Assembly (NCBI GenBank): GCA_017538005.1
Contig: JAFYJR010000041.1
Location: 1-19,969, forward strand
Length of the DNA: 19,969 nucleotides
Direction of reading: 5' to 3'
DNA from: Clostridia bacterium
Lineage (GTDB): Bacteria; Bacillota; Clostridia; Oscillospirales; Acutalibacteraceae
The notes beneath the pieces are model-generated. The model had not been told where the DNA came from. It was given only the letters and a program-made list of their open reading frames with translations, and did no database searches. How positions within the stretch are numbered: position 1 is the stretch's first letter; each line of letters starts with the position of its first letter. Positions 8,429 through 15,104 of the stretch are shown one piece after another. The translations under genes and the position numbers were made by a program.

Positions 8429-10511
8429 TCTTCTTGCTCCTCTTTCTGGGTGCCGCGGCCTCATAACCGCAGCCTTCCTTCAGACAGACATGATTTGCTC
8501 TGTGCTTAAAGAGACTGCTGCCGCACTGAGGGCATGTTGCGCCCGCAACCGGAGCGTCCCATGTTGAGAAATCACATTCCGGATAGTTGCTGCAGCCGTA
8601 GAAAACATATCCTCTCTTGGATTTGCGCTGAATTACATCGCCGCCGCACTTCGGACACTTTGCTCCTGTCTCCTGAATGAGCGGTTTTGTGTTCTTGCAC
8701 TCCGGATAACCGGGGCACGCGAGGAACTTGCCGAAACGGCCGGATTTTACGACCATCATTCTGCCGCACTTGTCGCACGGAATATCGGTCTTATCCTCTT
8801 CAAGCTGAATCTTTACGCCTTCCATATCGGTCTTTGCCTTCTGGAGGGTATCCTCAAGATCGTCATAGAACTCGCTGATAAGGCCGACATATCCCGTCTT
8901 GCCCTCGGCGATTTCATCGAGGTTTGTCTCCATCTGAGCCGTAAACTTGGTATTTACGAACTTCGGGAATTTATCCTTCAAAAGACCTGTTGTGGCCTCA
9001 CCGAGTTCAGTCGGCTTTAAGAGTTTGCCGTCACGTACGACATATTCTCTCGCCAGGATGGTCGTGATTATCGAAGCGTATGTTGAAGGTCTGCCGACAC
9101 CGTTCTCCTCAAGAGCCTTGACGAGAGCAGCTTCAGTGTAGCGTGACGGCGGCTGTGTGAAGTGCTGATTTCCTTTGAGGTCACGAAGCTTGAGTTCGTC
9201 ACCCTTCGAAAGTTCGGGAAGCATTGCCTCCTCTTCGTCGTCGGAATCAATATCATACAAAACAGTATAACCGTCGAACTTGACGCTGTATCCGTTTGCA
9301 GTGAAGATGCAGCCGTTGGCCTTGATTTCAACCTTGACCGTATTCTGTACGCAGGTTTCCATAAGGCTCGCTATAAAGCGCTGCCATATAAGTTTGTAAA
9401 GCTTGTACTGATCAGACGTCAGGGAAGCCTTCGCCTCTTCGGGAGTGAGGGTTACATCAGTCGGACGGATTGCCTCGTGGGCATCCTGTGCGCCGCTTCT
9501 GGACTTGAAGTAGCGGGGCTTCTCCGGAAGATATTTTTTTCCGAATTCTTTCTCTATATACTTTTCTGTCATGGCGCGCGCCTCCTCCGAAATACGGAGA
9601 GAGTCTGTACGCATATAAGTGATAAGACCGACCTGGCCGCGTCCGGCGACATTTACGCCTTCGTAAAGCTCCTGGGCAACCTTCATCGTTCTCTTGGCCT
9701 GGAAGCCGAGACGGCGGGAGGCATCCTGCTGAAGCGTGGATGTTATGAACGGAGGCGCGGGCTGTTTCTTTCTCGTGCCTTTCTTTACGCTGTCAACAAT
9801 GTATGAAGCGCCGTCAAGTCTGCTTAAATATTTATCTGCCTGTTCCTTTGTCGTAATCTTTACCTTGCCGGTTTCGTCACCCGTGAAAGCGGCGGTGAAA
9901 GCTTTTCTCGCACCCTGAGGAATGAGTTTGGCGTCAAGGGTCCAGTACTCCTCCGGCACGAAAGCGCGGATTTCCTCCTCGCGGTCAACGATAAGGCGGA
10001 CGGCGACAGACTGTACGCGTCCGGCAGAAAGACCGCGACGGATCTTCTGGGATACAAACGGAGAGAGCCTGTATCCTACGAGGCGGTCAAGGATACGGCG
10101 GGCCTGCTGCGCGTTTACAAGATCCATGTCAATCTTATGCGGATCCTTGATGCCCGCCATAATACCGGTCTTGGTGATCTCGTTGAAAGTTACGCGGTTC
10201 GCCTTATTCATATCAAGACCCAGAAGTGTCGCAAGATGCCAGGAAATGGCCTCACCCTCGCGGTCCGGGTCGGTCGCGAGATAAACTTCATCGGCCTTGG
10301 CGACTTCCTTCTGGAGATCGCGTACCAGGTTCTCCTTTCCCTTGATGATGGCATACTTCGGCTCAAAATTGTTCTTTACATCAACATTGAGCTTTGCTGC
10401 CGGCAGGTCACGGACATGACCCATTGACGCTACCACGGTATAGTCCTTACCGAGGTATTCCTTGATGGTTTTTGTCTTTGTGGGTGACTCCACGATGATG
10501 AGTTTTGACAT
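8421..10511 (-). CDS. topA: DNA topoisomerase I (type IA)
   Basis: TopA relaxes negative supercoils through a transient 5'-phosphotyrosine break in one strand. The 696 residues show an N-terminal Toprim domain with VESP near 7-10 and DPDREGE (81-87) as metal ligands. The active-site block TYMRTDSLRIS has catalytic Tyr299. The RRILDRLVGYRLSP and SAGRVQSVAVRLI blocks lie in between. The C terminus (about 590-690) carries three zinc ribbons: CDKCG...CPGYPEC, CPKCG...CSNYPEC and CPQCG...CLKEGCGY. The ATG at 10511 has an AGGAAGG site, 11 bases after the dprA stop. The stop lies inside the overlap with trmFO. Confidence 0.98.
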   Translation of the reverse strand: MSKLIIVESPTKTKTIKEYLGKDYTVVASMGHVRDLPAAKLNVDVKNNFEPKYAIIKGKENLVRDLQKEVAKADEVYLATDPDREGEAISWHLATLLGLDMNKANRVTFNEITKTGIMAGIKDPHKIDMDLVNAQQARRILDRLVGYRLSPFVSQKIRRGLSAGRVQSVAVRLIVDREEEIRAFVPEEYWTLDAKLIPQGARKAFTAAFTGDETGKVKITTKEQADKYLSRLDGASYIVDSVKKGTRKKQPAPPFITSTLQQDASRRLGFQAKRTMKVAQELYEGVNVAGRGQVGLITYMRTDSLRISEEARAMTEKYIEKEFGKKYLPEKPRYFKSRSGAQDAHEAIRPTDVTLTPEEAKASLTSDQYKLYKLIWQRFIASLMETCVQNTVKVEIKANGCIFTANGYSVKFDGYTVLYDIDSDDEEEAMLPELSKGDELKLRDLKGNQHFTQPPSRYTEAALVKALEENGVGRPSTYASIITTILAREYVVRDGKLLKPTELGEATTGLLKDKFPKFVNTKFTAQMETNLDEIAEGKTGYVGLISEFYDDLEDTLQKAKTDMEGVKIQLEEDKTDIPCDKCGRMMVVKSGRFGKFLACPGYPECKNTKPLIQETGAKCPKCGGDVIQRKSKRGYVFYGCSNYPECDFSTWDAPVAGATCPQCGSSLFKHRANHVCLKEGCGYEAAAPRKRSKKND

Positions 10512-10522
10512 AAGAAACCTTC

Positions 10523-11737
10523 CTATTTTACTGAGTATTTTGTGTTGGGGAGAAGTTCAATGTAACCGTACAGTTCAAGTTCGGTCAGAGCGCCGAGCAG
10601 AGAACTTGTGGGCATTATAACACTCTCCGTCAACTGTTTTATGCTTATCGGATCTCTTGAAAACGCCGCGTAAACTTTTACGGCGTCTTCGGACAGCGGA
10701 TCCGCTATGTCCCGTTTTACCGGTTTTTTCCGGTCGGCGCGCTCCTTCTCAAGCGCTTCGTGCTGGCTGATTATTTCAGCCTGCTCAAATTCAATACCGC
10801 CGAAACCCGGTTCGGTAAGTCTGAGAGAAAGATTTGCGGTCTCGTCAATTCTGATTTTATCCGCGTAATCTTTCAGATATGTTCCGACAACATCAAGCGG
10901 ACAGAGAAGTTCTTTCGCACCGTCTTCGAGAAGCTGTGTACAGCCTTCGGATGAACGGCCGAGTTCCATTGCCGGAACGGCAAAAATATCTCTGTTCTGA
11001 TTTGTCGCGTGTTTTGCGGTTATGAGAGAACCGCTCTTTATCTGCGCCTCAATGACGGCCGTTCCGACCGTCATTCCCGAGATGATTCTGTTCCTGATCG
11101 GGAATGTGCCTCTGTGAGGCGGCACAAAAGGCGGATATTCCGAAATTGTGGCGCCGTTTTGTGAAATGACATCACGAAGAGGCGCGTTTTCCTTAAGATA
11201 AGGATTCGAGTGACCGCAGCCCAAAACGGCAACGGTAGATCCGCCGACTGCCAACGCGCCGGTGTGCGCGGCGGCGTCTATACCTATCGCTCCGCCCGAA
11301 ACAATGACAAAACCGCATTTTGTCAGCGCTTTCGCCAGTTCAGACGCGGCGGACATACTCCTGTCCGCGGGTTCGCGTGTACCGACCACCGCAAAGGGTA
11401 TATGAGACTTAAGGACATCCAGACTTCCCTTTACAAACAGAACTATGGGATAGTCCGGTATCTGAAGAAGCAGCTCGGGATAGTCATCGTCGGTCGGCAG
11501 CAGAATATCAACTCCCGCCGCCGCGCAGTCGCGCATAACCTCATAAGTCTCTTCGATTTCGACGGTTTTCATGCGCTCAATCTGAACCGGCTTGAAAACA
11601 CCGGACAGTTTACGCTCCATATCCGTCGCTCTGTAAATCTCTTCCGCAGAAGAGAAATTCTCAAAAATCAGTCCCGTGTTTTCGGCGCCGGGACCGAGCG
11701 CCAGTCTGAGCCAAAGATAGTAATTAACATTTGTCAT
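10523..11737 (-). CDS. dprA: DNA processing protein DprA (Smf)
   Basis: DprA binds incoming single-stranded DNA during natural transformation and loads RecA on it; it is also widespread in bacteria with no known competence. Of the 404 residues, about 1-70 form a helical SAM/HhH-like region. The Rossmann-like core spans about 80-290, with VVGTREP (117-123), SGGAIGIDAAAH (147-158) and GSTVAVLGCG near 166-175, followed by ISEYPPFVPPHRGTFPIRNR. A C-terminal winged helix covers about 345-404. The start overlaps the upstream methyltransferase gene by 14 bases and has only a weak ribosome binding site, which suggests translational coupling. No comE/comG genes are in the window, so competence itself cannot be judged. 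Confidence 0.96.
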   Translation of the reverse strand: MTNVNYYLWLRLALGPGAENTGLIFENFSSAEEIYRATDMERKLSGVFKPVQIERMKTVEIEETYEVMRDCAAAGVDILLPTDDDYPELLLQIPDYPIVLFVKGSLDVLKSHIPFAVVGTREPADRSMSAASELAKALTKCGFVIVSGGAIGIDAAAHTGALAVGGSTVAVLGCGHSNPYLKENAPLRDVISQNGATISEYPPFVPPHRGTFPIRNRIISGMTVGTAVIEAQIKSGSLITAKHATNQNRDIFAVPAMELGRSSEGCTQLLEDGAKELLCPLDVVGTYLKDYADKIRIDETANLSLRLTEPGFGGIEFEQAEIISQHEALEKERADRKKPVKRDIADPLSEDAVKVYAAFSRDPISIKQLTESVIMPTSSLLGALTELELYGYIELLPNTKYSVK

Positions 11738-12518
11738 TTGAAGGCTTCACCATTTCCCACATAATAATGGAAGCCGCAGCTCCCGCATTAAGTGACTCCG
11801 CTCTGCCTGTCATTTTTATTGTAATACTTTCCTTACAACTCTCCATAGTGCTTTGGGTGACACCGTTTGCCTCATTTCCGACAACCACAATAACGCCACC
11901 TCCGAAGTCTGCTTCGGTAATCTCTGTGGCTTCTTCGCGTGGTGTCGAGGCGTATGTCCTCATCCCTTTGTCCTGCGCACTCTTTATTGTCTCAATTACA
12001 TCGTCAGTCTCGATTACGGGTATGCGGAGCAGGGCTCCCATTGACGCGCGTAATGCTTTAGGACTTCTGACATCACAACCGCCGGAGACGATTATTCCGT
12101 CAATCCCGAGCGCCTCCGCAGTTCTGCTTACGGCTCCCAGGTTTGCCGGGTCCTGTATGTTTTCGAGCAGGATATACTTGCCCGAAGGGTTTATGTCGCG
12201 GAACTTTTCATTCTCCGCGACAACGGCGAAAATGCCCTGTGTTGTCTTTGTGTCGGACATTTTCTCCGCGACACTTTCGGAGATCTCAAAGCACTGCTCC
12301 GCGACTCCGATAATCGTGTCTATATCCGCTTTATTTGAAGAATATGCCTCATCCGTAAAATAAAGCTCTTTTACGGTCCGGCCGCTGCGCAGAACATCCA
12401 GGCAAAGGCGCAGTCCCTCAAGGACAAAAAGTCCGCTCTCCCTTCTGCTTTTCGCGGAAGAGACGAGTGAAACATATGCCGTTACCTTCGGATTTTTTAC
12501 GCTTGTAATCCGTTCCAT
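11724..12518 (-). CDS. SpoU/TrmH-family RNA 2'-O-ribose methyltransferase
   Basis: The protein transfers a methyl group from S-adenosylmethionine to a ribose 2'-OH in rRNA or tRNA. Of 264 residues, the first ~100 form a substrate-binding domain (SVKNPKV start, FVLEGLRLC). The rest is the knotted SPOUT domain with motif 1 QDPANLGAVSRTA (122-134), motif 2 VGNEANGV (213-220) and motif 3 ESLNAGAAASI (241-251). The exact target is not readable; the closest analogue by position is Bacillus ysgA, which also follows rplT. The start at 12518 has a GAGG site and lies only 20 bases past the rplT terminator hairpin, so it is either expressed by read-through or from a promoter inside rplT. It heads the dprA-topA-...-ftsY string. 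Confidence 0.92.
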   Translation of the reverse strand: MERITSVKNPKVTAYVSLVSSAKSRRESGLFVLEGLRLCLDVLRSGRTVKELYFTDEAYSSNKADIDTIIGVAEQCFEISESVAEKMSDTKTTQGIFAVVAENEKFRDINPSGKYILLENIQDPANLGAVSRTAEALGIDGIIVSGGCDVRSPKALRASMGALLRIPVIETDDVIETIKSAQDKGMRTYASTPREEATEITEADFGGGVIVVVGNEANGVTQSTMESCKESITIKMTGRAESLNAGAAASIIMWEMVKPSNDKC

Positions 12519-12537
12519 AAAAGTTCCTCAATAAAGC

Positions 12538-12583
12538 AAAAGACACGCCCGCGTACGCATGCGCGTACGGGCGTGTGTCTTTT
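12538..12583 (-). terminator. Terminator of the infC-rpmI-rplT operon
   Basis: A long near-perfect inverted repeat lies 3 bases after the rplT stop. The outer stem is AAAAGACAC/GTGTCTTTT, the middle GCCCG/CGGGC and the inner TACGC/GCGTA around an ATGC loop, with two small offset bulges. On the minus strand it ends in TTTTGCTTTATT. It should end most transcripts of the ribosomal operon. Because the next gene starts 20 bases later, partial read-through may set the ratio between the two operons. Confidence 0.85.
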
Positions 12584-12586
12584 AAG

Positions 12587-12946
12587 TTATTTCGCAAGCG
12601 CAGCCTTTGCCTGATCGCAAAGAGCCGTGAAAGCGGCCGGATCCGAGATGGCTATCTCTGAGAGCATCTTTCTGTTCAAGTCGATGCCGGCCTTCTTGAG
12701 TCCGTTGATGAATGTTGAGTAGTTCATGCCATTCATCTTGCAGCCTGCTGAGATTCTTGTGATCCAGAGTCTGCGGAAATCTCTCTTCTTCTGCTTTCTG
12801 CCGATGTAAGCGTAATTACCGCTCTTCATTACGGCTTCTTTCGCTGTCTTAAAGAGAGCGTGCTTTGAGCCATAGTAGCCCTTAGCCATTTTGAGTGTTT
12901 TATTTCTGCGCTTTCTTGTCATCATAGCGCCTTTAATTCTGGCCAT
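12587..12946 (-). CDS. rplT: 50S ribosomal protein L20
   Basis: L20 is an early 23S rRNA-binding assembly protein and, in Firmicutes, the repressor of its own operon through the infC leader. The 119 residues match the family in length. They show the basic MARIKGAMMTRKRRNK start, the MAKGYYGSKHALFKTA block and RDFRRLWITRISAGCKMNGMNY. GAGGAGG precedes the ATG. It is the last gene of the infC-rpmI-rplT operon and is followed by a strong hairpin terminator. Confidence 0.99.
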   Translation of the reverse strand: MARIKGAMMTRKRRNKTLKMAKGYYGSKHALFKTAKEAVMKSGNYAYIGRKQKKRDFRRLWITRISAGCKMNGMNYSTFINGLKKAGIDLNRKMLSEIAISDPAAFTALCDQAKAALAK

Positions 12947-12966
12947 AATTCACAATCCTCCTCAAA

Positions 12967-13167
12967 TTAATACTTGTACGGTACGAGCTTCTTGATCTTC
13001 TGCTGATTTGTCTTGTCAGCTACAAAAGACTTGCGGAGATTTCTCTTACGCTTTGTGCTCTTCTTCGTAAGGATATGTGATTTGTAAGCGTGATTAAGTT
13101 TCGGCTTACCGTTCTTTGACACTTTTACTCTTTTCTTTGTGCCTGAATGAGTCTTGATTTTCGGCAT
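12967..13167 (-). CDS. rpmI: 50S ribosomal protein L35
   Basis: L35 is a small, highly basic large-subunit protein. The 66 residues begin with MPKIKTHSGTKKRVKV and end with LRKSFVADKTNQQKIKKLVPYKY-type sequence, both typical. An AAGGAGG site precedes the ATG. It lies between infC and rplT, 24 bases after the infC stop and 20 bases before the rplT start. Confidence 0.99.
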   Translation of the reverse strand: MPKIKTHSGTKKRVKVSKNGKPKLNHAYKSHILTKKSTKRKRNLRKSFVADKTNQQKIKKLVPYKY

Positions 13168-13191
13168 GATATATGTCCTCCTTAGAATAGT

Positions 13192-13725
13192 TTACTTGGT
13201 TTTGAGAGGTGCAAGGAACATGAGCATCTGTCTGCCTTCAAGCTTTGCGGCTTTCTCGACAGTGCTGTATTCCGAGCAGGCTTCGGCAAATTTTTCCATG
13301 GTAACAAGACCGTTTTCCGGGTGAGCCATTTCTCTTCCGCGAAAACGAATGGAAACCTTGACCTTGTGTCCGGCTTTTAAGAACTTGACAGTCTGGTTTA
13401 CCTTTGTCTCAAAGTCATGTGTGTCGATTTTAAGAGAGAGTCTTGTCTCCTTAACCTCGATGACTTTCTGGTTCTTTTTGGCTTCCTTTTCACGCTTCTG
13501 CTGTTCGAAGCGGTACTTGCCGTAGTCCATGATCTTGCAGACAGGCGGCTGAGCCTGCGGCGCAATCAAAACGAGATCCAGGTCTTTTTCTGTGGCAATG
13601 TGAAGCGCGTCGCTTGAAGACATAATGCCAAGCTGTTCACCGTCATCGGTTACCACTCTGACTTCCTTTGCCTTAATATCCTCGTTTATAAGGACTTCCT
13701 TGGTTTTTGCTGTGCCTATTGCCAT
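13192..13725 (-). CDS. infC: Translation initiation factor IF-3
   Basis: IF-3 binds the 30S subunit, prevents premature 50S joining and proofreads the initiator tRNA-start codon pairing. From the ATG at 13725 it has 177 residues. The N domain begins at VLINEDIKAKEVRV, the linker includes PPVCKIMDYGKYRFEQQKRE, and the C domain includes IRFRGREMAHPENG and GRQMLMFLAP. The frame stays open 27 codons further upstream, but that stretch encodes the leader hairpins, not protein. The start is not beyond doubt: GGAGG ends only 3 bases before this ATG, while an in-frame ATA two codons later (13717-13719) sits at a 9-base spacing. infC often uses rare starts in other bacteria (AUU in E. coli). The gene heads infC-rpmI-rplT and is preceded by an attenuator. 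Confidence 0.97.
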   Translation of the reverse strand: MAIGTAKTKEVLINEDIKAKEVRVVTDDGEQLGIMSSSDALHIATEKDLDLVLIAPQAQPPVCKIMDYGKYRFEQQKREKEAKKNQKVIEVKETRLSLKIDTHDFETKVNQTVKFLKAGHKVKVSIRFRGREMAHPENGLVTMEKFAEACSEYSTVEKAAKLEGRQMLMFLAPLKTK

Positions 13726-13740
13726 GCACCTCCGAAAAGT

Positions 13741-13828
13741 AATAAAAAATCGGACAGAGATACTCTGTCCGCAATACCACAAGTTAAGTATTGACCTGTG
13801 AACCAAAAGACACAGGTGAGAACAGAGT
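13741..13828 (-). promoter_or_regulatory. infC leader attenuator, probable L20 leader
   Basis: Read on the minus strand, the leader holds four stems. A terminator hairpin CGGACAGAG-TAT-CTCTGTCCG (13751-13771) is followed by ATTTTTTATT. An upstream strand ACTCTGTTC (13820-13828) can instead pair over 9 bases, one a G-U, with GGACAGAGT of the terminator's 5' arm and loop; the two pairings exclude each other. The antiterminator helix would enclose two small hairpins, ACCTGTG/CACAGGT (13794-13817) and CAATAC/GTATTG (13772-13793). This layout and position match the L20-controlled transcription attenuator known upstream of infC in Bacillus; binding by L20 here is inferred. It lies between the promoter and infC. 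Confidence 0.85.
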
Positions 13829-13850
13829 CGTCCTTCTTTGTTGCACGGAA

Positions 13851-13879
13851 ATATTACACTAATCCAAAATAAATGTCAA
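13851..13879 (-). promoter_or_regulatory. Promoter of infC-rpmI-rplT
   Basis: On the minus strand a perfect -35 TTGACA (13874-13879) and a -10 TAATAT (13851-13856) are separated by exactly 17 bases. Transcription would begin near 13844, giving a leader of about 118 bases that contains the attenuator. Confidence 0.85.
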
Positions 13880-13910
13880 TAATAAATTATAAAAAGATTT
13901 TTTGCCCTTC

Positions 13911-13939
13911 TTGACACGGCAAACCCCTTGGGTTATTAT
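13911..13939 (+). promoter_or_regulatory. Promoter of tRNA-Gly
   Basis: The -35 TTGACA (13911-13916) and -10 TATTAT (13934-13939) are 17 bases apart. Start would fall some 8 bases before the mature tRNA 5' end, leaving only a very short precursor leader for RNase P. The promoter is divergent from that of infC. Confidence 0.85.
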
Positions 13940-13954
13940 ATACGAGCATCCCAC

Positions 13955-14030
13955 GCGGATTTAGCTCATCTGGTAGAGCGCCACCTTGCCAAGGTGGAGG
14001 TAGCGGGTTCGAGCCCCGTAATCCGCTCCA
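13955..14030 (+). tRNA. tRNA-Gly (GCC anticodon)
   Basis: A 76-base cloverleaf fits exactly. The acceptor stem is GCGGATT/AATCCGC, the D arm TAGCTCATCTGGTAGAGC, the anticodon stem CCACC/GGTGG with loop TTGCCAA (anticodon GCC), and the T arm GCGGGTTCGAGCCCCGT. The discriminator base is T, as expected for bacterial tRNA-Gly, and CCA is encoded. It has its own promoter and terminator and decodes GGC/GGU. The cognate synthetase gene is about 4 kb downstream in this window. Confidence 0.98.
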
Positions 14031-14036
14031 CAGCCA

Positions 14037-14070
14037 CCCGTTTGCTCTTGCAAACGGGTCTTTTCTTTTC
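14037..14070 (+). terminator. Terminator of tRNA-Gly
   Basis: The hairpin CCCGTTTGC-TCTT-GCAAACGGG has a perfect 9-base-pair stem, followed by TCTTTTCTTTTC. It starts 7 bases after the tRNA CCA end. Confidence 0.9.
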
Positions 14071-14076
14071 TATAAT
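14048..14076 (+). promoter_or_regulatory. Probable promoter of the MOSC-fusion gene, embedded in the tRNA terminator
   Basis: TTGCAA (14048-14053) and a perfect TATAAT (14071-14076) are spaced by 17 bases. The -35 lies in the loop and 3' arm of the tRNA-Gly terminator and the spacer covers its T-rich tail. Start near 14083 would leave an 11-base leader with the Shine-Dalgarno AAGGTGA at its very 5' end. The match is good but the short leader is odd, so function is inferred. Confidence 0.6.
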
Positions 14077-14093
14077 TTTAAAAGGTGATTAAC

Positions 14094-15047
14094 ATGCGTA
14101 TAGAGTCTCTCCGTCTGAAAACGGGAAGCGAAGAACAGAAAAAGACCTCCCTTGATCTTGAAAAAGGAAAAGGTGTCAAGGGCGATGTAAAAGCCCAGGG
14201 CGGCGACCGCCAGCTCTGCCTTGCTGACGAAAGGTCATATAACGAATACAAAGAGGCCGGAAAAGGTCTCTGTGTTGACCGTTTTATGCCGAATATTACT
14301 ACCTCCGGTTTAAACTATTCGCTCCTCAGACGCGGCGATAAGTTCAGTATAAACGGTATCGTAATTGAAATAACCGATACCGAAAAGAAGTGCTTTCCGG
14401 AATGCGAGTTTGTCCGAAACGGCGAGACATGTCTCATAAAGAAAAACTGCGCTTTCGCAAAAATACTCGAGAGCGGAACGGTTGAAACCGGCGACGAGAT
14501 AAAGAGATGCTCAAATATTGAACTCAACTGGCACGGCGAGCCGGACCCGAAACGAAAATGGACCAAATACGAGTGGCTCTTCCTGCCTCTCTCCTGGTTT
14601 GTATTCTTCGGCGGTCTCTTCTGGATGGCAGCTCTCAAGAGCAACGCGCTCCTTTATGTATGCGCGATTATACTTGCCCTCCTTGGTATCTGGCTGATCT
14701 TCTTCCGAAACCACCACAAAAAAAGAAAACGAATGAAATATTCATACGAGATTACCGACAACGAACTCCGTATTATCCTGACAAAAAAAGACGAGCTGAA
14801 TGTCCGTAAACTGCCGGTCGAGAACATAAGCTACATCGGTTACAGCATCAGGAAGGACGGTTCCGGAACTCTCTACTTCAACTTCCCGAACGACTATCTC
14901 GATCTCTTCCGCCTGATTATGGCTAATTCAGGTATAGGCACATTCGATGAAACTGTCTTCGCCTTCTACGAACTGAAGGATGCCGAAGACCTGCTGGAAC
15001 AGCTGACCGTCCTTCTCGGAGACGACATAAAAACAGAAAAGATATAA
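14094..15047 (+). CDS. MOSC domain fused to a two-helix membrane hairpin and a PH-like domain (undescribed architecture to my knowledge)
   Basis: This 317-residue protein has three parts. Residues 1-138 read as a MOSC domain: MRIESLRLK start, GVKGDVKAQGGDRQLCL (27-43), NITTSGL (67-73), RRGDKFSINGIVIEIT (79-94), four cysteines (100, 104, 113, 119) and the end block AKILESGTVETGDEIK. MOSC domains are known from molybdenum-cofactor sulfurases and related sulfur carriers that use a conserved cysteine. Two hydrophobic helices follow (about 161-180 and 186-204), joined by four residues and flanked on both sides by basic clusters (KRKWTK and HHKKRKRMK), so both soluble ends should face the cytoplasm. 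Residues about 215-310 look like a bacterial PH domain, with EITDNELRI, LPVENISYIGYS, a GTLYF strand and FYELKDAEDLLEQLTVLL as final helix. The ATG at 14094 has AGGTGA six bases upstream; an in-frame GTG nine bases earlier lies inside that site. No cofactor-synthesis genes are nearby. MOSC call is strong, PH call is moderate, function unknown. Confidence 0.8.
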   Translation: MRIESLRLKTGSEEQKKTSLDLEKGKGVKGDVKAQGGDRQLCLADERSYNEYKEAGKGLCVDRFMPNITTSGLNYSLLRRGDKFSINGIVIEITDTEKKCFPECEFVRNGETCLIKKNCAFAKILESGTVETGDEIKRCSNIELNWHGEPDPKRKWTKYEWLFLPLSWFVFFGGLFWMAALKSNALLYVCAIILALLGIWLIFFRNHHKKRKRMKYSYEITDNELRIILTKKDELNVRKLPVENISYIGYSIRKDGSGTLYFNFPNDYLDLFRLIMANSGIGTFDETVFAFYELKDAEDLLEQLTVLLGDDIKTEKI

Positions 15048-15054
15048 CAAAAAA

Positions 15055-15085
15055 CGAACCCCTGCTCCGGCAGGGGTTCTTCTTT
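15055..15085. terminator. Bidirectional terminator between convergent genes
   Basis: A perfect 10-base-pair stem GAACCCCTGC-TCCG-GCAGGGGTTC (15056-15079) is followed by TTCTTT on the plus strand and, read from the other side, by GTTTTTTG on the minus strand. It can end both the MOSC-fusion gene and the converging cyclase gene. Confidence 0.9.
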
Positions 15086-15104
15086 AAGGTATTTATATAT
15101 ACTA

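Noticed and set aside
8429..8464. Twelve-residue N-terminal extension of TrmFO
   Set aside because: It lies within topA and lacks similarity to family N termini, whereas the internal ATG has a good ribosome binding site and begins at the conserved strand.
13726..13806. Twenty-seven-codon upstream extension of infC
   Set aside because: The stretch encodes the leader terminator and two hairpins, and the protein sequence does not resemble IF-3.
13955..14093. tRNA-Gly as an integration site for a mobile element
   Set aside because: No integrase, no repeated copy of the tRNA 3' end that I could see, and the following genes end in ordinary terminators.
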